Shown one piece after another: positions 51,512 to 61,751 of a stretch of 64,000 nucleotides of DNA. This stretch comes from Mesobacillus campisalis. GTDB lineage: Bacteria > Bacillota > Bacilli > Bacillales > Cytobacillaceae. Made by a program: the position numbers and the translations under genes. The notes beneath the pieces were generated by a model. It saw only the letters and a list, made by a program, of their open reading frames with translations. It searched no databases and was not told the origin of the DNA. Location of the stretch: NCBI RefSeq assembly GCF_000986785.1, contig NZ_LAYY01000097.1:49087-113086 (forward strand). The letters run 5' to 3'. Numbering within the stretch: the first letter of the stretch is position 1; each line of letters starts with the position of its first letter.

Positions 51512-52453
51512 TTAGTTATCAATTACGGCAACTAGGCGTCCAGTTACTTTATTATCAGCTAATTGCTGAAGACCTTCAGAGATTTCATCAAATTTAATTT
51601 GATGTAATAGTGGTTTTACATCACCATTTCCAATTAACTCTAACACTGCCTTAAGATCATCAGTAGTTCCACCAATTGAACTAGCCATAGTCAATGACTT
51701 TGTAACAAATTTAAATATATTAATTTTCCCTTCAGATCCACCAAGTCCAATTAGCACAACACGTCCATTTGGTCTAACAGCTTCAATCGATCCTGAAAGA
51801 GTTGTTTCATATCCTACAAAATCAACTACTACATCTATCTCTTCATCAGCAAGTTCTCTTACATCTTTAACACAATTTTTTACGCCCATTTGTTCAGCTG
51901 CTTTACGAGATTCTTCTTTTATATCAACACCATATACAGTAGCTCCAAGTCCTAAGGCAATTTGAGCACCATACAAACCAAGTCCACCCAAACCAACAAT
52001 AGCTACTTTATCTCCCTCTTTAACTTGCCCAGTAACTGATAAAGCGTGATAAGATGTCATACCACCATCTGTAGCAGAAGCTGCGCTAATAAAATCTACA
52101 TTATCAGGTATTTTTACAACAAATTTACTTGGTGATACTGTAAATTCGGCATACCCACCATCTGTAGCTGAACCAGGTGCATCAGCTCCTGCCCTTACCG
52201 CTACTCTATCTCCAACTTCGAAGTCTGTAACACCTTCGCCAAGTTCAGTAATTACTCCTGCAATTTCATGACCAAGAATCATTGGAATTTTACCAAGGGA
52301 CGGAGTAGTAACACCTTCTATAACTCCTACGTCACTATGACAAAGCCCACTAGCTTTCACTTTAATCTTAACCTCATCTTTGCCAGGAGTTGGTTCCGGT
52401 GCTTCAATCAACTCTAATGGTTTATTAACTTCTGTGAATTGCCAAGCTTTCAT
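51512..52453 (-). CDS. Zinc-binding alcohol dehydrogenase (MDR family)
   Basis: A 313-residue medium-chain dehydrogenase. Catalytic zinc ligands are in ASGLCHSDVG (Cys) and MILGHEIAG (His-Glu). The four-cysteine structural-zinc lobe is missing: RVAVRAGADAPGSATDGGYAEF runs straight through, which makes it shorter than AdhA/AdhP (~340). The Rossmann motif is VAIVGLGGLGLYGAQIAL. ATG 52453 has AGGAGG upstream. Codon use is AT-rich, unlike the core genes to the left. It is divergent from a TetR gene, its likely regulator. Confidence 0.88.
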   Translation of the reverse strand: MKAWQFTEVNKPLELIEAPEPTPGKDEVKIKVKASGLCHSDVGVIEGVTTPSLGKIPMILGHEIAGVITELGEGVTDFEVGDRVAVRAGADAPGSATDGGYAEFTVSPSKFVVKIPDNVDFISAASATDGGMTSYHALSVTGQVKEGDKVAIVGLGGLGLYGAQIALGLGATVYGVDIKEESRKAAEQMGVKNCVKDVRELADEEIDVVVDFVGYETTLSGSIEAVRPNGRVVLIGLGGSEGKINIFKFVTKSLTMASSIGGTTDDLKAVLELIGNGDVKPLLHQIKFDEISEGLQQLADNKVTGRLVAVIDN

Positions 52454-52619
52454 GTTAAATCTCCTCCTAATTTTTAAAAGAAATGTAATCGTTTTTATTA
52501 TTAATACACTTAAATTATATTGATAGTAGATACGCTATTCAAAGCATATTTAAGCATAATTTAACACTTCATATCAGAAAGCTAAGAAAAGTTAGTATAA
52601 TGAACAAAGGAGGGATACA

Positions 52620-53210
52620 ATGTTAAAAAAGTATAAGTATTTGGATAATAGAGTTATTAAAACAAAAAGACTATTAAAAAATTCATTTTTACAATTACTG
52701 CAAGAAGAAAAGTTTGAGGACATTTCAATCACTAGCATTGTAGAAAGAGCAAGAATTAGTCGTGTCACTTTTTATAATCATTATGATAATAAAGAAAACT
52801 TATTAAATGAAATAATAGATGATGTAATAACTGATTTTGTAAATGCTTATCGGGAACCTTATCAAACATTAAAAAATTTTAGTATAAAAGATGTAAAAAC
52901 AACTTCATTACTTGTGTTTGACCATGTTTATCGCAATGCAACTTTTTATAAAGCAATTGTACGCTCTCACCTTTTAACTTTTTTTTCAAGTCAATTGACA
53001 CTAGCTATAAAAAAATTAGGGAAAACGGATTTTAGAGTATCGGATTCTAAAATAAATCATGACTTATTTACTACCTATCTAGCATATGCCATTCCAGGAT
53101 TAATCATTGAATGGGTAAAAGATGGCATGAAATATTCTCCAATTTATATGTCAGAGCAACCAATGAGTATTATGATTATGTCACCGGAGCGAATAAAAAA
53201 ACTGCCATGA
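52620..53210 (+). CDS. TetR-family transcriptional regulator
   Basis: A 196-residue regulator with an N-terminal HTH (FEDISITSIVERARISRVTFYNHYDNKENLLNEII, residues ~30-65) and a TetR_C ligand domain of the AcrR/YxaF group. ATG 52620 with AAAGGAGGG upstream. It is divergent from the zinc alcohol dehydrogenase across a 166-base AT-rich gap, so it probably represses that gene and itself in response to an aldehyde or similar ligand (inference). Very AT-rich codons suggest acquired DNA. Confidence 0.88.
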   Translation: MLKKYKYLDNRVIKTKRLLKNSFLQLLQEEKFEDISITSIVERARISRVTFYNHYDNKENLLNEIIDDVITDFVNAYREPYQTLKNFSIKDVKTTSLLVFDHVYRNATFYKAIVRSHLLTFFSSQLTLAIKKLGKTDFRVSDSKINHDLFTTYLAYAIPGLIIEWVKDGMKYSPIYMSEQPMSIMIMSPERIKKLP

Positions 53211-53224
53211 GATAATTATAAAAT

Positions 53225-53262
53225 CCCAAACTACAAGAAAGGTTATTTCGTAGTTTGGGATT
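53225..53262 (+). terminator. Terminator after first TetR gene
   Basis: CCCAAACTAC and GTAGTTTGGG arms around AAGAAAGGTTATTTC, then ATTT. Confidence 0.65.
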
Positions 53263-53275
53263 TCCGTAAAACTTG

Positions 53276-53370
53276 TTAAACTAAACTGCCCCTTTACTTG
53301 AATAAGAAATAGCGATTCCTCATTGTTGAAGAATCGCAACCTTTACTTTAAGTACATTTCTTTACAAGAC
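53276..53370. repeat. Dispersed intergenic repeat, copy A
   Basis: AACTAAACTGCCCCTTTACT, then TGAATAAGAAAT, a GCGATTC/GAATCGC hairpin and TTTAAGTACATTTCTTTAC. Related copies: 54874-55034, 61101-61175, 61205-61325 and 61752-61845. Confidence 0.55.
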
Positions 53371-53429
53371 TAATAAAAATTTCAGAGACTGCAATAACTG
53401 CAGTCGCCTCATAAGACATAGTTTCTTTT

Positions 53430-54676
53430 TCAAAACCTACCTTTTTTTAATCGATTTCTAACCTGAATAAGCGTGTTTACACTAGGTAAGAAAAGAGACA
53501 TGGCTAACTTTCGAATAAAATTATTTGAAAACCTCTTTTGCCAAAGGAGTGGCCGCCTCGCTTCATCGACAAAGCCCGGTGCGTAATCAAGCATTAATGA
53601 TTGATATTTAGAAAAAGCAGTGGATGGATTTTTCTCTTGTTCTAGGTGTTCCGCTAAATTGACAGCATCAATTATGGCCGTACTGGCACCTAGACCACCA
53701 GTCGGAGGCATTGGGTGAATAGCATCGCCAATGAGTGTTATTCTATCGTTATACCAAGGCTCCAAACTGTTAGGAAACCAGAAGTGAAATTGTGAGGTAG
53801 AATCCTTTAAAGAGCCACCCACTATTTGACCAAAACCTTGGTCCCAACCATTAATTAACCTAGACGCCTCATCCATCAACCTGCTAGAGTTCAATTTTTT
53901 TAGGTTTGAATGGAACGCATTATCCGATGCAGCAACAGACCAGATAATATAGGGATCTTCCTTTACAGTTATAGACTTTATTAATGGATCAGATTCAAGA
54001 TTTTTAATGGTTAAAGGGTCATGTACTGAGATAAACATACTTACACCATCTGGTCCAAGGGCAAAAGCCGGTCCTTGCAGCAAATCATTAAAGATTGTTG
54101 TTCGTAGATAATCTGTCAATAATGTCTTTCCTGCGATTGCCGATACTCCGGCCGATTTTGCTCCCTTCCTTCCTAGCAACTGACTTGCTACCTTAGAGTG
54201 AACACCATCTGCACCAACTAAGAAGTCAACTTTCTCACTTTGACCATTTGAAAATGGATGATTACACCCGAATCCACCTCTTCATAATGAGAGAATTCAA
54301 TTCCCCACCGTAAAACCGTTTCCAATCCTTCAGCTAATATCTTCCTCAACGGTTTCCTACCAATCATAAGTAGATCTTCATCTTCTGCTGTTGCCAGGAA
54401 CTTTAATTTCGTTTTCCCCTTATGGTCAATAATAGAAAAATGCTGGGATGTTTCTCGACCTGTTCCACTCGAGCGTAGAGCGTGGTAAAAGTGACTTGGC
54501 AGGACTTTACGAATGGAATTAAGGGCTTGTTCACTGATGTGTAATCTATATCCTCCGGTGTTTAAAGGTGATGAATCACAATCATAAACGGTAACCTTTA
54601 TGTTCTTACCATAAAGTGCCTGAGCTAATGTTAACCCACCAATTCCTGCACCAATAATTCCAATATGCAAAGACAT
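53430..54676 (-). pseudogene. FAD-dependent monooxygenase, broken by a single-base frameshift
   Basis: Two adjacent frames together give one ~410-residue flavin monooxygenase of the PHBH/TetX type. N-terminal part from ATG 54676: IGIIGAGIGGLTLAQALYGK (FAD GxGxxG), ending at a stop near 54218. C-terminal part: LVGADGVHSKVASQLLGRK, then DRITLIGDAIHPMPPTGGLGAS (second FAD motif). Reading HFSNGQSEKVDFLVGADG would need one extra base in the A4 run (plus strand 54251-54254), so the break is probably a 1-nt deletion. It could be mutation or a base-calling error in a homopolymer. Function would be hydroxylation of an aromatic or drug-like compound. Confidence 0.75.
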
Positions 54677-55083
54677 CTCTCCCTTTTAGAATAGTAACAG
54701 GGTTTATATTTACTTATATGTATAGTAACAAATAAAATGTTGATTCCTACATTACTTTTGATTCAGAAGACATACCCTTGGTTAACAAATCCAAGTTTCG
54801 CATAAAAAGAAACTATACGCAAAAAGGCTTAGAGTTATTTTAACCCTAGCCCTTTTTGTATTATTTCATTGAACTAACGCACCCGATAGTTTAAGTACAT
54901 TTTTTCACAAACTTATAACAGGGATGCTGCCCCGTTACTTCAATAAGAATTGCCATACTTCCCTCTTAAAGTATGGCAGAGTTAGTTGAAGTAGAATAAA
55001 GAGCTTATTCAATAATCGCGTCCGATTGTTTAGTAACGCTTACTAAGATAAACGGAAATTGTGAAAAAATACATGGTCAATAA
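54677..55083. other. Intergenic with hairpins and repeat copy B
   Basis: No ORF supported. A hairpin with AAAAAGGCTTAG/CCTAGCCCTTTTT arms (about 54817-54858) probably ends the TetR transcript coming from 55668. The rest is dispersed repeat copy B. Confidence 0.5.
54874..55034. repeat. Dispersed intergenic repeat, copy B
   Basis: Contains CGCACCCGATAGTTTAAGTA, CTGCCCCGTTACTTCAATAA, a GCCATACTT/AAGTATGGC hairpin and CGCGTCCGATTGTTTAG. It is the longest copy and shows both outer halves of the unit. Confidence 0.55.
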
Positions 55084-55668
55084 TCATCCTTTAAAATGAT
55101 TTATTTCCGTCACTATAAAAGGTAAGGCAATTTTAATATATTGTCCTACTGATAACGAACTATTATGTTTCCAATCCACTGAGGCTCCGTATATTCCCCA
55201 ACTTAACACAGCGGCACCAATTTTTAAGGCTTCCGAATCTAGCTTAGACTGTTGTTTTAAAAGGAGAGAATATAATACTTTTTCCAATTCTTTTTTTACT
55301 TTTGGTTCAATTATTGAACTCAAAGATGCATAACTCCTTCTACATTGTGTGTTTAATTGTGTAGTTAAGTTTGTATGAAACTGAGTTAATGTAACAAAGA
55401 TTTTTACAATAGACTCTTCATTTAACTCATTATAATGGCTCAAGTTATCCACAATGTTCTCTAATATATCTTCTGTAATGGCAGCATCCATTAAGTCGTA
55501 TTTATCTTGAAAATGAGAATAAAAAGTAGCACGATTAACGGTTGCTTCATCTGTAATGTCCTTTATCGTAATATCCTTGAAATCTTTTTTAATAGTTAGC
55601 TTTAAAAAGGCATCCATTAATAGTCTTCTTGTTCGAGTAATACGAGGATCTACTTTCGTATCTTGCAT
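55084..55668 (-). CDS. TetR-family transcriptional regulator
   Basis: A 194-residue regulator from ATG 55668 (GAGGGG ribosome site; the frame opens 11 codons earlier). HTH: FKDITIKDITDEATVNRATFYSHFQDKYDLMDAAI (~28-62). The C-terminal domain is of the TetR_C_7/YxaF type. Its 5' non-coding region is duplicated 4.3 kb away (55667-55928 and 59939-60192), and each copy carries two TTGYTTAARCAA palindromes, which are the likely operators. It therefore probably controls itself and the nitroreductase at 60233. Confidence 0.9.
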   Translation of the reverse strand: MQDTKVDPRITRTRRLLMDAFLKLTIKKDFKDITIKDITDEATVNRATFYSHFQDKYDLMDAAITEDILENIVDNLSHYNELNEESIVKIFVTLTQFHTNLTTQLNTQCRRSYASLSSIIEPKVKKELEKVLYSLLLKQQSKLDSEALKIGAAVLSWGIYGASVDWKHNSSLSVGQYIKIALPFIVTEINHFKG

Positions 55669-55928
55669 ATTTATACCCCTCTTTCTAGACATAAACAACA
55701 TTTTTCTTTATTTGTTGCTTAAGCAATAAAACGCCAAAACTGATGATTGAGAATAAATGAAGTCTATTTTAGAATCAAGTATACAACATCCGTTGTTTAA
55801 ACAAAAGGTGTTAGGTGTTAGATTCTACATTTTTAATATTTGACAACTGGATGGATAGGTCAAGCTCTTCAAAAATAAGAAAAATATCATCGTACGATTT
55901 TTTTCTTATTGATGGAATGCTAATAAAG
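55667..55928. repeat. Long direct repeat, copy 1 (TetR control region)
   Basis: About 262 bases, starting inside the TetR start codon and ending TAATAAAG. It is highly similar, with small differences, to 59939-60192. Contains palindromes TTGCTTAAGCAA (55715-55726) and TTGTTTAAACAA (55793-55804), and ACAAC-ATCC-GTTGT overlapping the latter. Confidence 0.85.
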
Positions 55929-56001
55929 AGAGAACTTCTAACTTTTTTTTTCACCTATCATTTGTATATACAAATAAGAAGCGAGTTTATTTATTGAGGT
56001 A
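55669..56001. other. Gap between TetR gene and yhfP remnant
   Basis: Occupied mainly by direct repeat copy 1, with about 70 AT-rich bases after it. A 60-codon plus-strand frame (55815-55997) is not kept in repeat copy 2, where it stops early, so I do not call it. Confidence 0.5.
55715..55804. promoter_or_regulatory. Paired TetR-type operators, set 1
   Basis: Perfect 12-base palindromes TTGCTTAAGCAA (55715-55726) and TTGTTTAAACAA (55793-55804), with starts 78 bases apart, upstream of the divergent TetR gene. Confidence 0.55.
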
Positions 56002-56277
56002 TTGGATCCCTTTGTGAAGAAGCCTAAAGGTATGTTAAAGAAGGTTGAAGATACAATTTTTCTTCATATTATAAGAGGTGTCAATTGGCTTGGCATTGAC
56101 TCGGTAGAATGTCCAATGGAAAAGCGTTTAAAAGTTTGGAATCGTCTGGGGGATGATTCGAAACCAACAAAGTTAAATGAAGACATGGTAAATGAAGTCT
56201 CATTAAAAGAACTACCGGGAGTATTAGCTGATATTTTAGAAGGAAAAGTTCGTGGCAGAACAATTGTTAAACTATAA
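56002..56277 (+). pseudogene. yhfP-type quinone oxidoreductase, C-terminal remnant
   Basis: A 91-codon frame without a good ribosome site. It reads FLHIIRGVNWLGIDSVECPM, then EKRLKVWNRLGDD, and ends VSLKELPGVLADILEGKVRG-RTIVKL. This is the C-terminal ~75 residues of YhfP/YhdH-type NADPH quinone or acryloyl-CoA reductases (MDR family, ~330 residues). The catalytic and Rossmann domains are absent. It sits just after repeat copy 1, so the truncation point lies at a rearrangement junction. Confidence 0.75.
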
Positions 56278-56473
56278 AAAACCGGTCTTCTTATCATCAG
56301 CAGGTAGTTTATAACAAAAAGTATGATTTAAAATAAGGTCGTACCTTCTTCCCCCTTTGTATATTTTCATTCAAATGGGGTTTTGTATCTTAAATATATA
56401 GGGTGAAAGAAAATTCTATTTTTATAAATACCTTTTTAAACAAGCTTCAATGGAATGAAAGGAGAAGTTAAAC

Positions 56474-57418
56474 ATGAATAAATTTGAAAAACATAGTGGA
56501 TATTCAAGAACATTCCGAGAAAATAAACTTACTTTAGGTTTGGCTTTTCCAATTGAAGCCTATCAGGGCAATGTTCCAAAAATGGATTTGGAACAGCAGA
56601 TAAAGCTGGCTAAAGTCGCCGAAAAGGGTAATTTTGCTTCCTTGTTTGTGCGGGACATTCCATTAAATGATCCTTTATTCGGGGATGCAGGACAAATGTA
56701 TGATCCTTGGGTATTCCTTAGTCATATCGCAGCGCATACAAAGGAGATTGCCTTAGGAACAGCAAGTGCGATAACATCATTCCAACATCCGTTAAACCTT
56801 GCTAAAACAGCAGCCTCCCTGGATAAAATTTCGGGGGAAAGGCTTTTATTTGGCCTTGCAACGGGAGATCGTCCGATTGAATTTAGCGCTTTTGGTGTTA
56901 ACCGGGAAAAAAGAGCTGAAATTTTTCAGGAAGCTTTATACGTGATGAGGGAAGCCTGGGGAAAGTCATTTCCGGTGCTTCATGCAGATAGAGTAAATTT
57001 AACAGGAGTAACAGATATTCTACCCAAGCCGGTTTTAGGGGATATCCCAATATTTGTAACAGGTTTTTCTGGGCAATCGCTAGGGTGGATTGCGGAAAAC
57101 GGCGATGGATGGTTAGGATATCCGCGTAACCCGGCCGAACAAAAAAGAATCATTAATGATTACCGTTCATTAACAGATGGATTTAAACCATTTACCCAGG
57201 GTCTTGTTATCGATTTATCCACGGATCCGGGTGAAGGGCCAACGCCTATGCATTTAGGGTTCCGAAGTGGCCATAAATTTCTGAATGAATTTTTAAACGC
57301 ATTACAAGAAGCCGGCGTGAACCATGTGATGATAGGCCTCAAAAATGCCCGGCGTCCTGCTGATGAGATCATACAAGAATTGGCGGAAGAAGTCGTTCCT
57401 TATTTTCCGGCATTTTAA
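56474..57418 (+). CDS. LLM-class flavin-dependent oxidoreductase (luciferase-like)
   Basis: A 314-residue bacterial-luciferase-like monooxygenase with a TIM-barrel. Signatures: LGLAFPIEAYQGNVPKMDLEQQIKLAKVAEKGNFASLFVRDIPL, DPWVFLSHIAAHTKEIALGTASAITSFQHPLNLAKTAASLDKISGERLLFGLATGDRPIEFSAFG and IFVTGFSGQSLGWIAENGDGWLGYPRNP. ATG 56474 has GAAAGGAGAAG upstream. It uses FMNH2 or F420H2 from a partner reductase; the substrate is unknown. It lies inside the segment bracketed by the long direct repeats. Confidence 0.88.
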   Translation: MNKFEKHSGYSRTFRENKLTLGLAFPIEAYQGNVPKMDLEQQIKLAKVAEKGNFASLFVRDIPLNDPLFGDAGQMYDPWVFLSHIAAHTKEIALGTASAITSFQHPLNLAKTAASLDKISGERLLFGLATGDRPIEFSAFGVNREKRAEIFQEALYVMREAWGKSFPVLHADRVNLTGVTDILPKPVLGDIPIFVTGFSGQSLGWIAENGDGWLGYPRNPAEQKRIINDYRSLTDGFKPFTQGLVIDLSTDPGEGPTPMHLGFRSGHKFLNEFLNALQEAGVNHVMIGLKNARRPADEIIQELAEEVVPYFPAF

Positions 57419-57564
57419 CAAGTGAATACAAATACGCAAAAGATAAAGAGTGGGTCGCCGAGCACCCAGGTGTGATAAAGATGGAGGTTTGTCAACTTCT
57501 TCATCCAATTATAACTGTCACCAATACTGGGAATGAAATCAATTATGAGTAAGAAGGTGAAAAG

Positions 57565-57783
57565 ATGATTCAAAGTTTAGGTCGTATTAATGAACTGGCA
57601 AGAAAACAACGTGAAAAAGGATTAACCAGTGCTGAAAAAGTAGAGCAGCAAGCGTTACGGGAAGATTACCTTCGTGAAATTCGCGGGCAAGTGCTCAACA
57701 CCGTTTCAGGGATAACTGTCCTCGATCCACTTGGAAATGATGTGACCCCTGAAAAAGTCCGCAACTTGAAAACAATAGAATAA
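57565..57783 (+). CDS. DUF896 family protein (YnzC-like)
   Basis: A 72-residue helical protein from ATG 57565 (AGAAGGTGAAAAG). SLGRINELARKQREKGLTSAEKVEQQALREDYLREIRGQV and ITVLDPLGNDVTPEKVRNLK match DUF896, of which B. subtilis YnzC and YozE-neighbour proteins are examples. YnzC is linked to the SOS regulon in B. subtilis; no LexA box was seen here. It is followed 30 bases later by hslO. Confidence 0.9.
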   Translation: MIQSLGRINELARKQREKGLTSAEKVEQQALREDYLREIRGQVLNTVSGITVLDPLGNDVTPEKVRNLKTIE

Positions 57784-57813
57784 GTTCATATATAAAAGAA
57801 ATAGGTGAATAGA

Positions 57814-58701
57814 GTGAAAGATTATTTAGTAAAAGCAATTGCTCATGATAAACAAGTGCGTGTATATGCTGCTATAACAACTAAAACAATAGAAGAAGCA
57901 AGACGCCGCCATGATATGCTGCCGATTGCATCTGTGGTAATAGGGCGTTCTATGACAGCAGGAGTCATACTTGGTGCCATGCTAAAAGGCGAAGAGAAAC
58001 TAACCATAAAAATAAATGGTGGTGGTTCAATTGGTACCATCCTAGTTGATGCAGATGCCAATGGTGGAGTGAGAGGGTATGTTTCAAATCCCCATGCACA
58101 TCCAGGGCAGAATCAGCAGGAATTACTTGATATTAAATCAGCAGTGGGCACAAAGGGAACCCTTTCCGTTACTAAAGATATTGGCTTAACTCACCCGTTC
58201 ATTGGCCAGGTTCCCATTGCATCAGGGGAAATCGGTGAGGATTTTGCCTCTTATCTACTGCATTCAGAACAAGTTCCCTCCGCTGTGGGTGTAAGTGTAC
58301 TAATAAACCCGGACTTTACGATTCAAGCTGCTGGTGGTTTTATTATTCAGCTGATGCCGAACACAGGAGAAGAGACCATTCGTTTCATTGAAAAACGTTT
58401 ACAAACAATGCCTTCCATTTCTTCAATGATTGGGCAGGGTATAACACCAGAACAAATAATTAATCAATTACTTGGTGAAGAAAATATCAGCATACTTGAA
58501 ACGATGCCAGTTCAATTCCGGTGTGAATGCTCTAGAGATAGAATCTCGAACGCTATTTTAAGTCTAGGAAGCGTAGAAATTCAAGATATGATGGATACGG
58601 ATGGACAGGCTGAAGCAAAATGCCACTTTTGTAATGAGGGCTACTATTTTAGTAAAGAGGATTTAGAAAACTTATTAAAATTGAGTATAAAGGAAGTGTA
58701 A
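57814..58701 (+). CDS. hslO: Redox-regulated molecular chaperone Hsp33
   Basis: A 295-residue holdase activated by oxidation. GTG 57814 (MKDYLVKA...) matches the known N-terminus; an upstream in-frame GTG has no better site. N-terminal domain: [44 protein letters not shown]-terminal zinc switch: RCECSR and KCHFCNEGY (CxC and CxxC). All four switch cysteines are present. In B. subtilis hslO sits beside ftsH/coaX and cysK; here it is in an accessory segment, so it may be a second copy. Confidence 0.93.
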   Translation: MKDYLVKAIAHDKQVRVYAAITTKTIEEARRRHDMLPIASVVIGRSMTAGVILGAMLKGEEKLTIKINGGGSIGTILVDADANGGVRGYVSNPHAHPGQNQQELLDIKSAVGTKGTLSVTKDIGLTHPFIGQVPIASGEIGEDFASYLLHSEQVPSAVGVSVLINPDFTIQAAGGFIIQLMPNTGEETIRFIEKRLQTMPSISSMIGQGITPEQIINQLLGEENISILETMPVQFRCECSRDRISNAILSLGSVEIQDMMDTDGQAEAKCHFCNEGYYFSKEDLENLLKLSIKEV

Positions 58702-58743
58702 TTCATATAAAATTCTTCCACCTTACTAGCAGCAAAATAATAA

Positions 58744-59877
<1,134 letters not shown>

Positions 59878-59890
59878 GAAGAAGCAAGTT

Positions 59891-59920
59891 AGCCGGTTTT
59901 AAAATTAGAAACCGGCTTTT
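59891..59920 (+). terminator. Terminator after mnmA
   Basis: AGCCGGTTT and AAACCGGCTTTT arms around TAAAATTAG. Confidence 0.8.
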
Positions 59921-59938
59921 AAAGAAGTCTATTAATGG

Positions 59939-60192
59939 ATATTTATACCCCTCTTACTAGACAAAAACAACATTTTTCCTTATTTGTTGTTTAAGCAATA
60001 AAACGCCAAAACTGATGGTTGAGAATAAATGAATTCTATTTTAGAATCAAATATACAACATCTGTTGTTTAAGCAAAAGATGTTAGATTCTACATTTTTA
60101 ATATTTGACAACTGGATGAATAGGTCAAGCTCTTCAAAAATAAGGGAAAGATAATCATACTATTTTTTCTTATCGATGGAATGCTAATAAAG
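59939..60192. repeat. Long direct repeat, copy 2
   Basis: About 254 bases nearly identical to 55667-55928. It begins exactly at the base corresponding to the second base of the TetR start codon, but the ATG context is lost (GGATATT instead of GCATATT). The nitroreductase gene follows 40 bases later. Confidence 0.85.
59987..60076. promoter_or_regulatory. Paired TetR-type operators, set 2 (nitroreductase promoter region)
   Basis: TTGTTTAAGCAA at 59987-59998 and again at 60065-60076, starts 78 bases apart, same spacing as set 1. Confidence 0.55.
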
Positions 60193-60232
60193 GCTAGCTT
60201 ACCTAAAAACAACTAAGAAGGAGTGTTTGAAT

Positions 60233-60916
60233 ATGACACAAAAAGTAGTAAAAAGACAAGAAATTCTTGAGGCGTTTAATTTTAGACGTGCTATAAAAGC
60301 CTTTGATCCAACAAAAAAAATCACAGACGAAGACTTTAATGTAATCTTAGAAGCAGCCCGTCTTTCACCAAGCTCAGTTGGCATGGAACCTTGGAAATTC
60401 CTCGTTGTCCAAAATCAAGAATTCAGAGAAAAGCTAAAAGAAATTTCTCCAGGCGCACAAGGTCATCTGCCAACTGCGAGCCATTTCGTTATCATTCTTT
60501 CAAGAACAATCAAGGATACAAGGTACGACTCAGAATATGTAAAAAATCAAGTGCTTAATGTTTTGGGTGTTCCAGATGAAATATCTGATCAAATGATAGA
60601 GAGTATAGGAAATTTCCAAGTAAACCAACAAAATGTGTTAGAAAGTGAGCAAAAAGCGTTGGATTGGGCTAAAAGACAAACCTATCTTCCCTTTGCCAAT
60701 ATGATGACTGTAGCAGCGTTACTTGGAATTGACTCTTGTCCAATAGAAGGGTTTTATATCGATAAGGTAGAAAAACTCCTTGCGGAAGAAAACTTACTGG
60801 AGGATGGTCATTTAGCTGTATCGGCTATGGTTGCATTTGGATACCGAGCAGCAAATGAGCCTAAATTCCCTAGAGGAAGAAAAGACATGAAGGAAATTGT
60901 ACAGTGGATTAATTAA
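60233..60916 (+). CDS. NAD(P)H-dependent nitroreductase family protein
   Basis: A 227-residue FMN enzyme; ATG 60233 is 8 bases after AAGGAGTG, while the TTG at 60227 is too close. FMN motifs: FNFRRAIKAFDPTKKITDEDFNVILEAARLSPSSVGMEPWKFLVV and the C-terminal MVAFGYRAANEPKFPRGRKDMKEIVQWIN. TYLPFANMMTVAALLGIDSCPIEGF is typical of YdfN/YodC-like members. It reduces quinones, nitro compounds or disulfide-stress-linked electrophiles. Duplicated TetR operators upstream suggest electrophile-inducible expression (inference). Confidence 0.9.
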   Translation: MTQKVVKRQEILEAFNFRRAIKAFDPTKKITDEDFNVILEAARLSPSSVGMEPWKFLVVQNQEFREKLKEISPGAQGHLPTASHFVIILSRTIKDTRYDSEYVKNQVLNVLGVPDEISDQMIESIGNFQVNQQNVLESEQKALDWAKRQTYLPFANMMTVAALLGIDSCPIEGFYIDKVEKLLAEENLLEDGHLAVSAMVAFGYRAANEPKFPRGRKDMKEIVQWIN

Positions 60917-61299
60917 TGATTTCGGACAAGTCGGAAGAGAGTTCTTTTTTAAAATAACAGATGCTATTTTTTTATGAACATTAATACTGTTGTATAACTT
61001 GAAGATTCTTGTCTGTTTTTGTATAAACTTTATTGTCCTTAGACATTCATTGGAGAACTGTAGAAACTAATCTACAGTTCTTTTCGTTCTTTAGCTAAAA
61101 TGACCCGATTGTTAAACAAAGATAAAACATTGTACTTAAACTAACCAGCCCCTTTACTTCACAATCTTATTTATTAAAATAAATATCAAGTCTTATTCCA
61201 TTAAATGTCCCGATTGTTGAACACATATAAAACACCACTCTTCAACTAAACTGCCCCGTTTGTTTAATAAGGAATTCAACAAAAAAGTGCCTTAATCCT
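60917..61299. other. Intergenic with two dispersed repeat copies
   Basis: No ORF supported. A hairpin with GAACTGTAGA/TCTACAGTTC arms (about 61053-61082, then TTTTCG) probably ends the nitroreductase transcript. The remainder holds dispersed repeat copies C1 and C2. Confidence 0.5.
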
Positions 61300-61325
61300 T
61301 CATGAATCAACGCATCCTTTAGTTG
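61101..61325. repeat. Dispersed intergenic repeat, copies C1 and C2 in tandem
   Basis: C1: CCCGATTGTTAAACAAAGAT ... AACTAACCAGCCCCTTTACT (61103-61160). C2: CCCGATTGTTGAACACATAT ... AACTAAACTGCCCCGTTTGT, TTAATAAGGAATTC and a TTGATTCATG-type hairpin (61208-61325). Confidence 0.55.
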
Positions 61326-61728
61326 ATGAACATTCAGGTGCTACCAGTTCCACTTTAATTCTATCTGGGTCTTCAAAATAAACAGCATAATGGTTATCGC
61401 CCCCAGCAAAGGGATGTTTATCATGGTAGAGAATTTTAACTTTTCGTTCTGTCAATTTTCTCGTCATTTCATCTACTTGTTGACGTGATGATGTGTGAAA
61501 TGCAAGATGATTTAGCCCTACTCGACATCTATGATATGGAGGGTCTAAAAACTTATCTTCTGCTTGAACAAAAACGATGTATGTATCACCTAATTTCCAA
61601 CTATGACCATTTTCCCACTCCTGAAAAGAGGAATAACCTAATTCTTTAAGAAGCCATCCCCAAAACTCATTGGTCTGCTTTAAATTTGAAACGTATATCT
61701 CTATATGATGTAGTAATCCCTTTTGCAT
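61300..61728 (-). CDS. VOC family (glyoxalase-like) protein
   Basis: A 142-residue vicinal-oxygen-chelate fold protein with the paired beta-alpha-beta-beta-beta modules. LLHHIEIYVSNLKQTNEFWGWLLKELGY (metal His) opens it, LNHLAFHTSSRQQVDEMTRKLTER starts the second module, and YAVYFEDPDRIKVELVAPE gives the final Glu ligand. ATG 61728 with AAAGGGGA upstream. Members isomerise or detoxify electrophiles or give resistance to fosfomycin-like drugs; the substrate is unknown. It fits the redox/electrophile theme of the region. Confidence 0.85.
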   Translation of the reverse strand: MQKGLLHHIEIYVSNLKQTNEFWGWLLKELGYSSFQEWENGHSWKLGDTYIVFVQAEDKFLDPPYHRCRVGLNHLAFHTSSRQQVDEMTRKLTERKVKILYHDKHPFAGGDNHYAVYFEDPDRIKVELVAPECSSTKGCVDS

Positions 61729-61751
61729 AGAAATCCCCTTTACAGTTATTC

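Noticed and set aside
55815..55997. 60-codon ORF inside direct repeat copy 1
   Set aside because: In copy 2 the same frame stops after about 24 codons, and there is no ribosome site, so it is not a conserved coding region.
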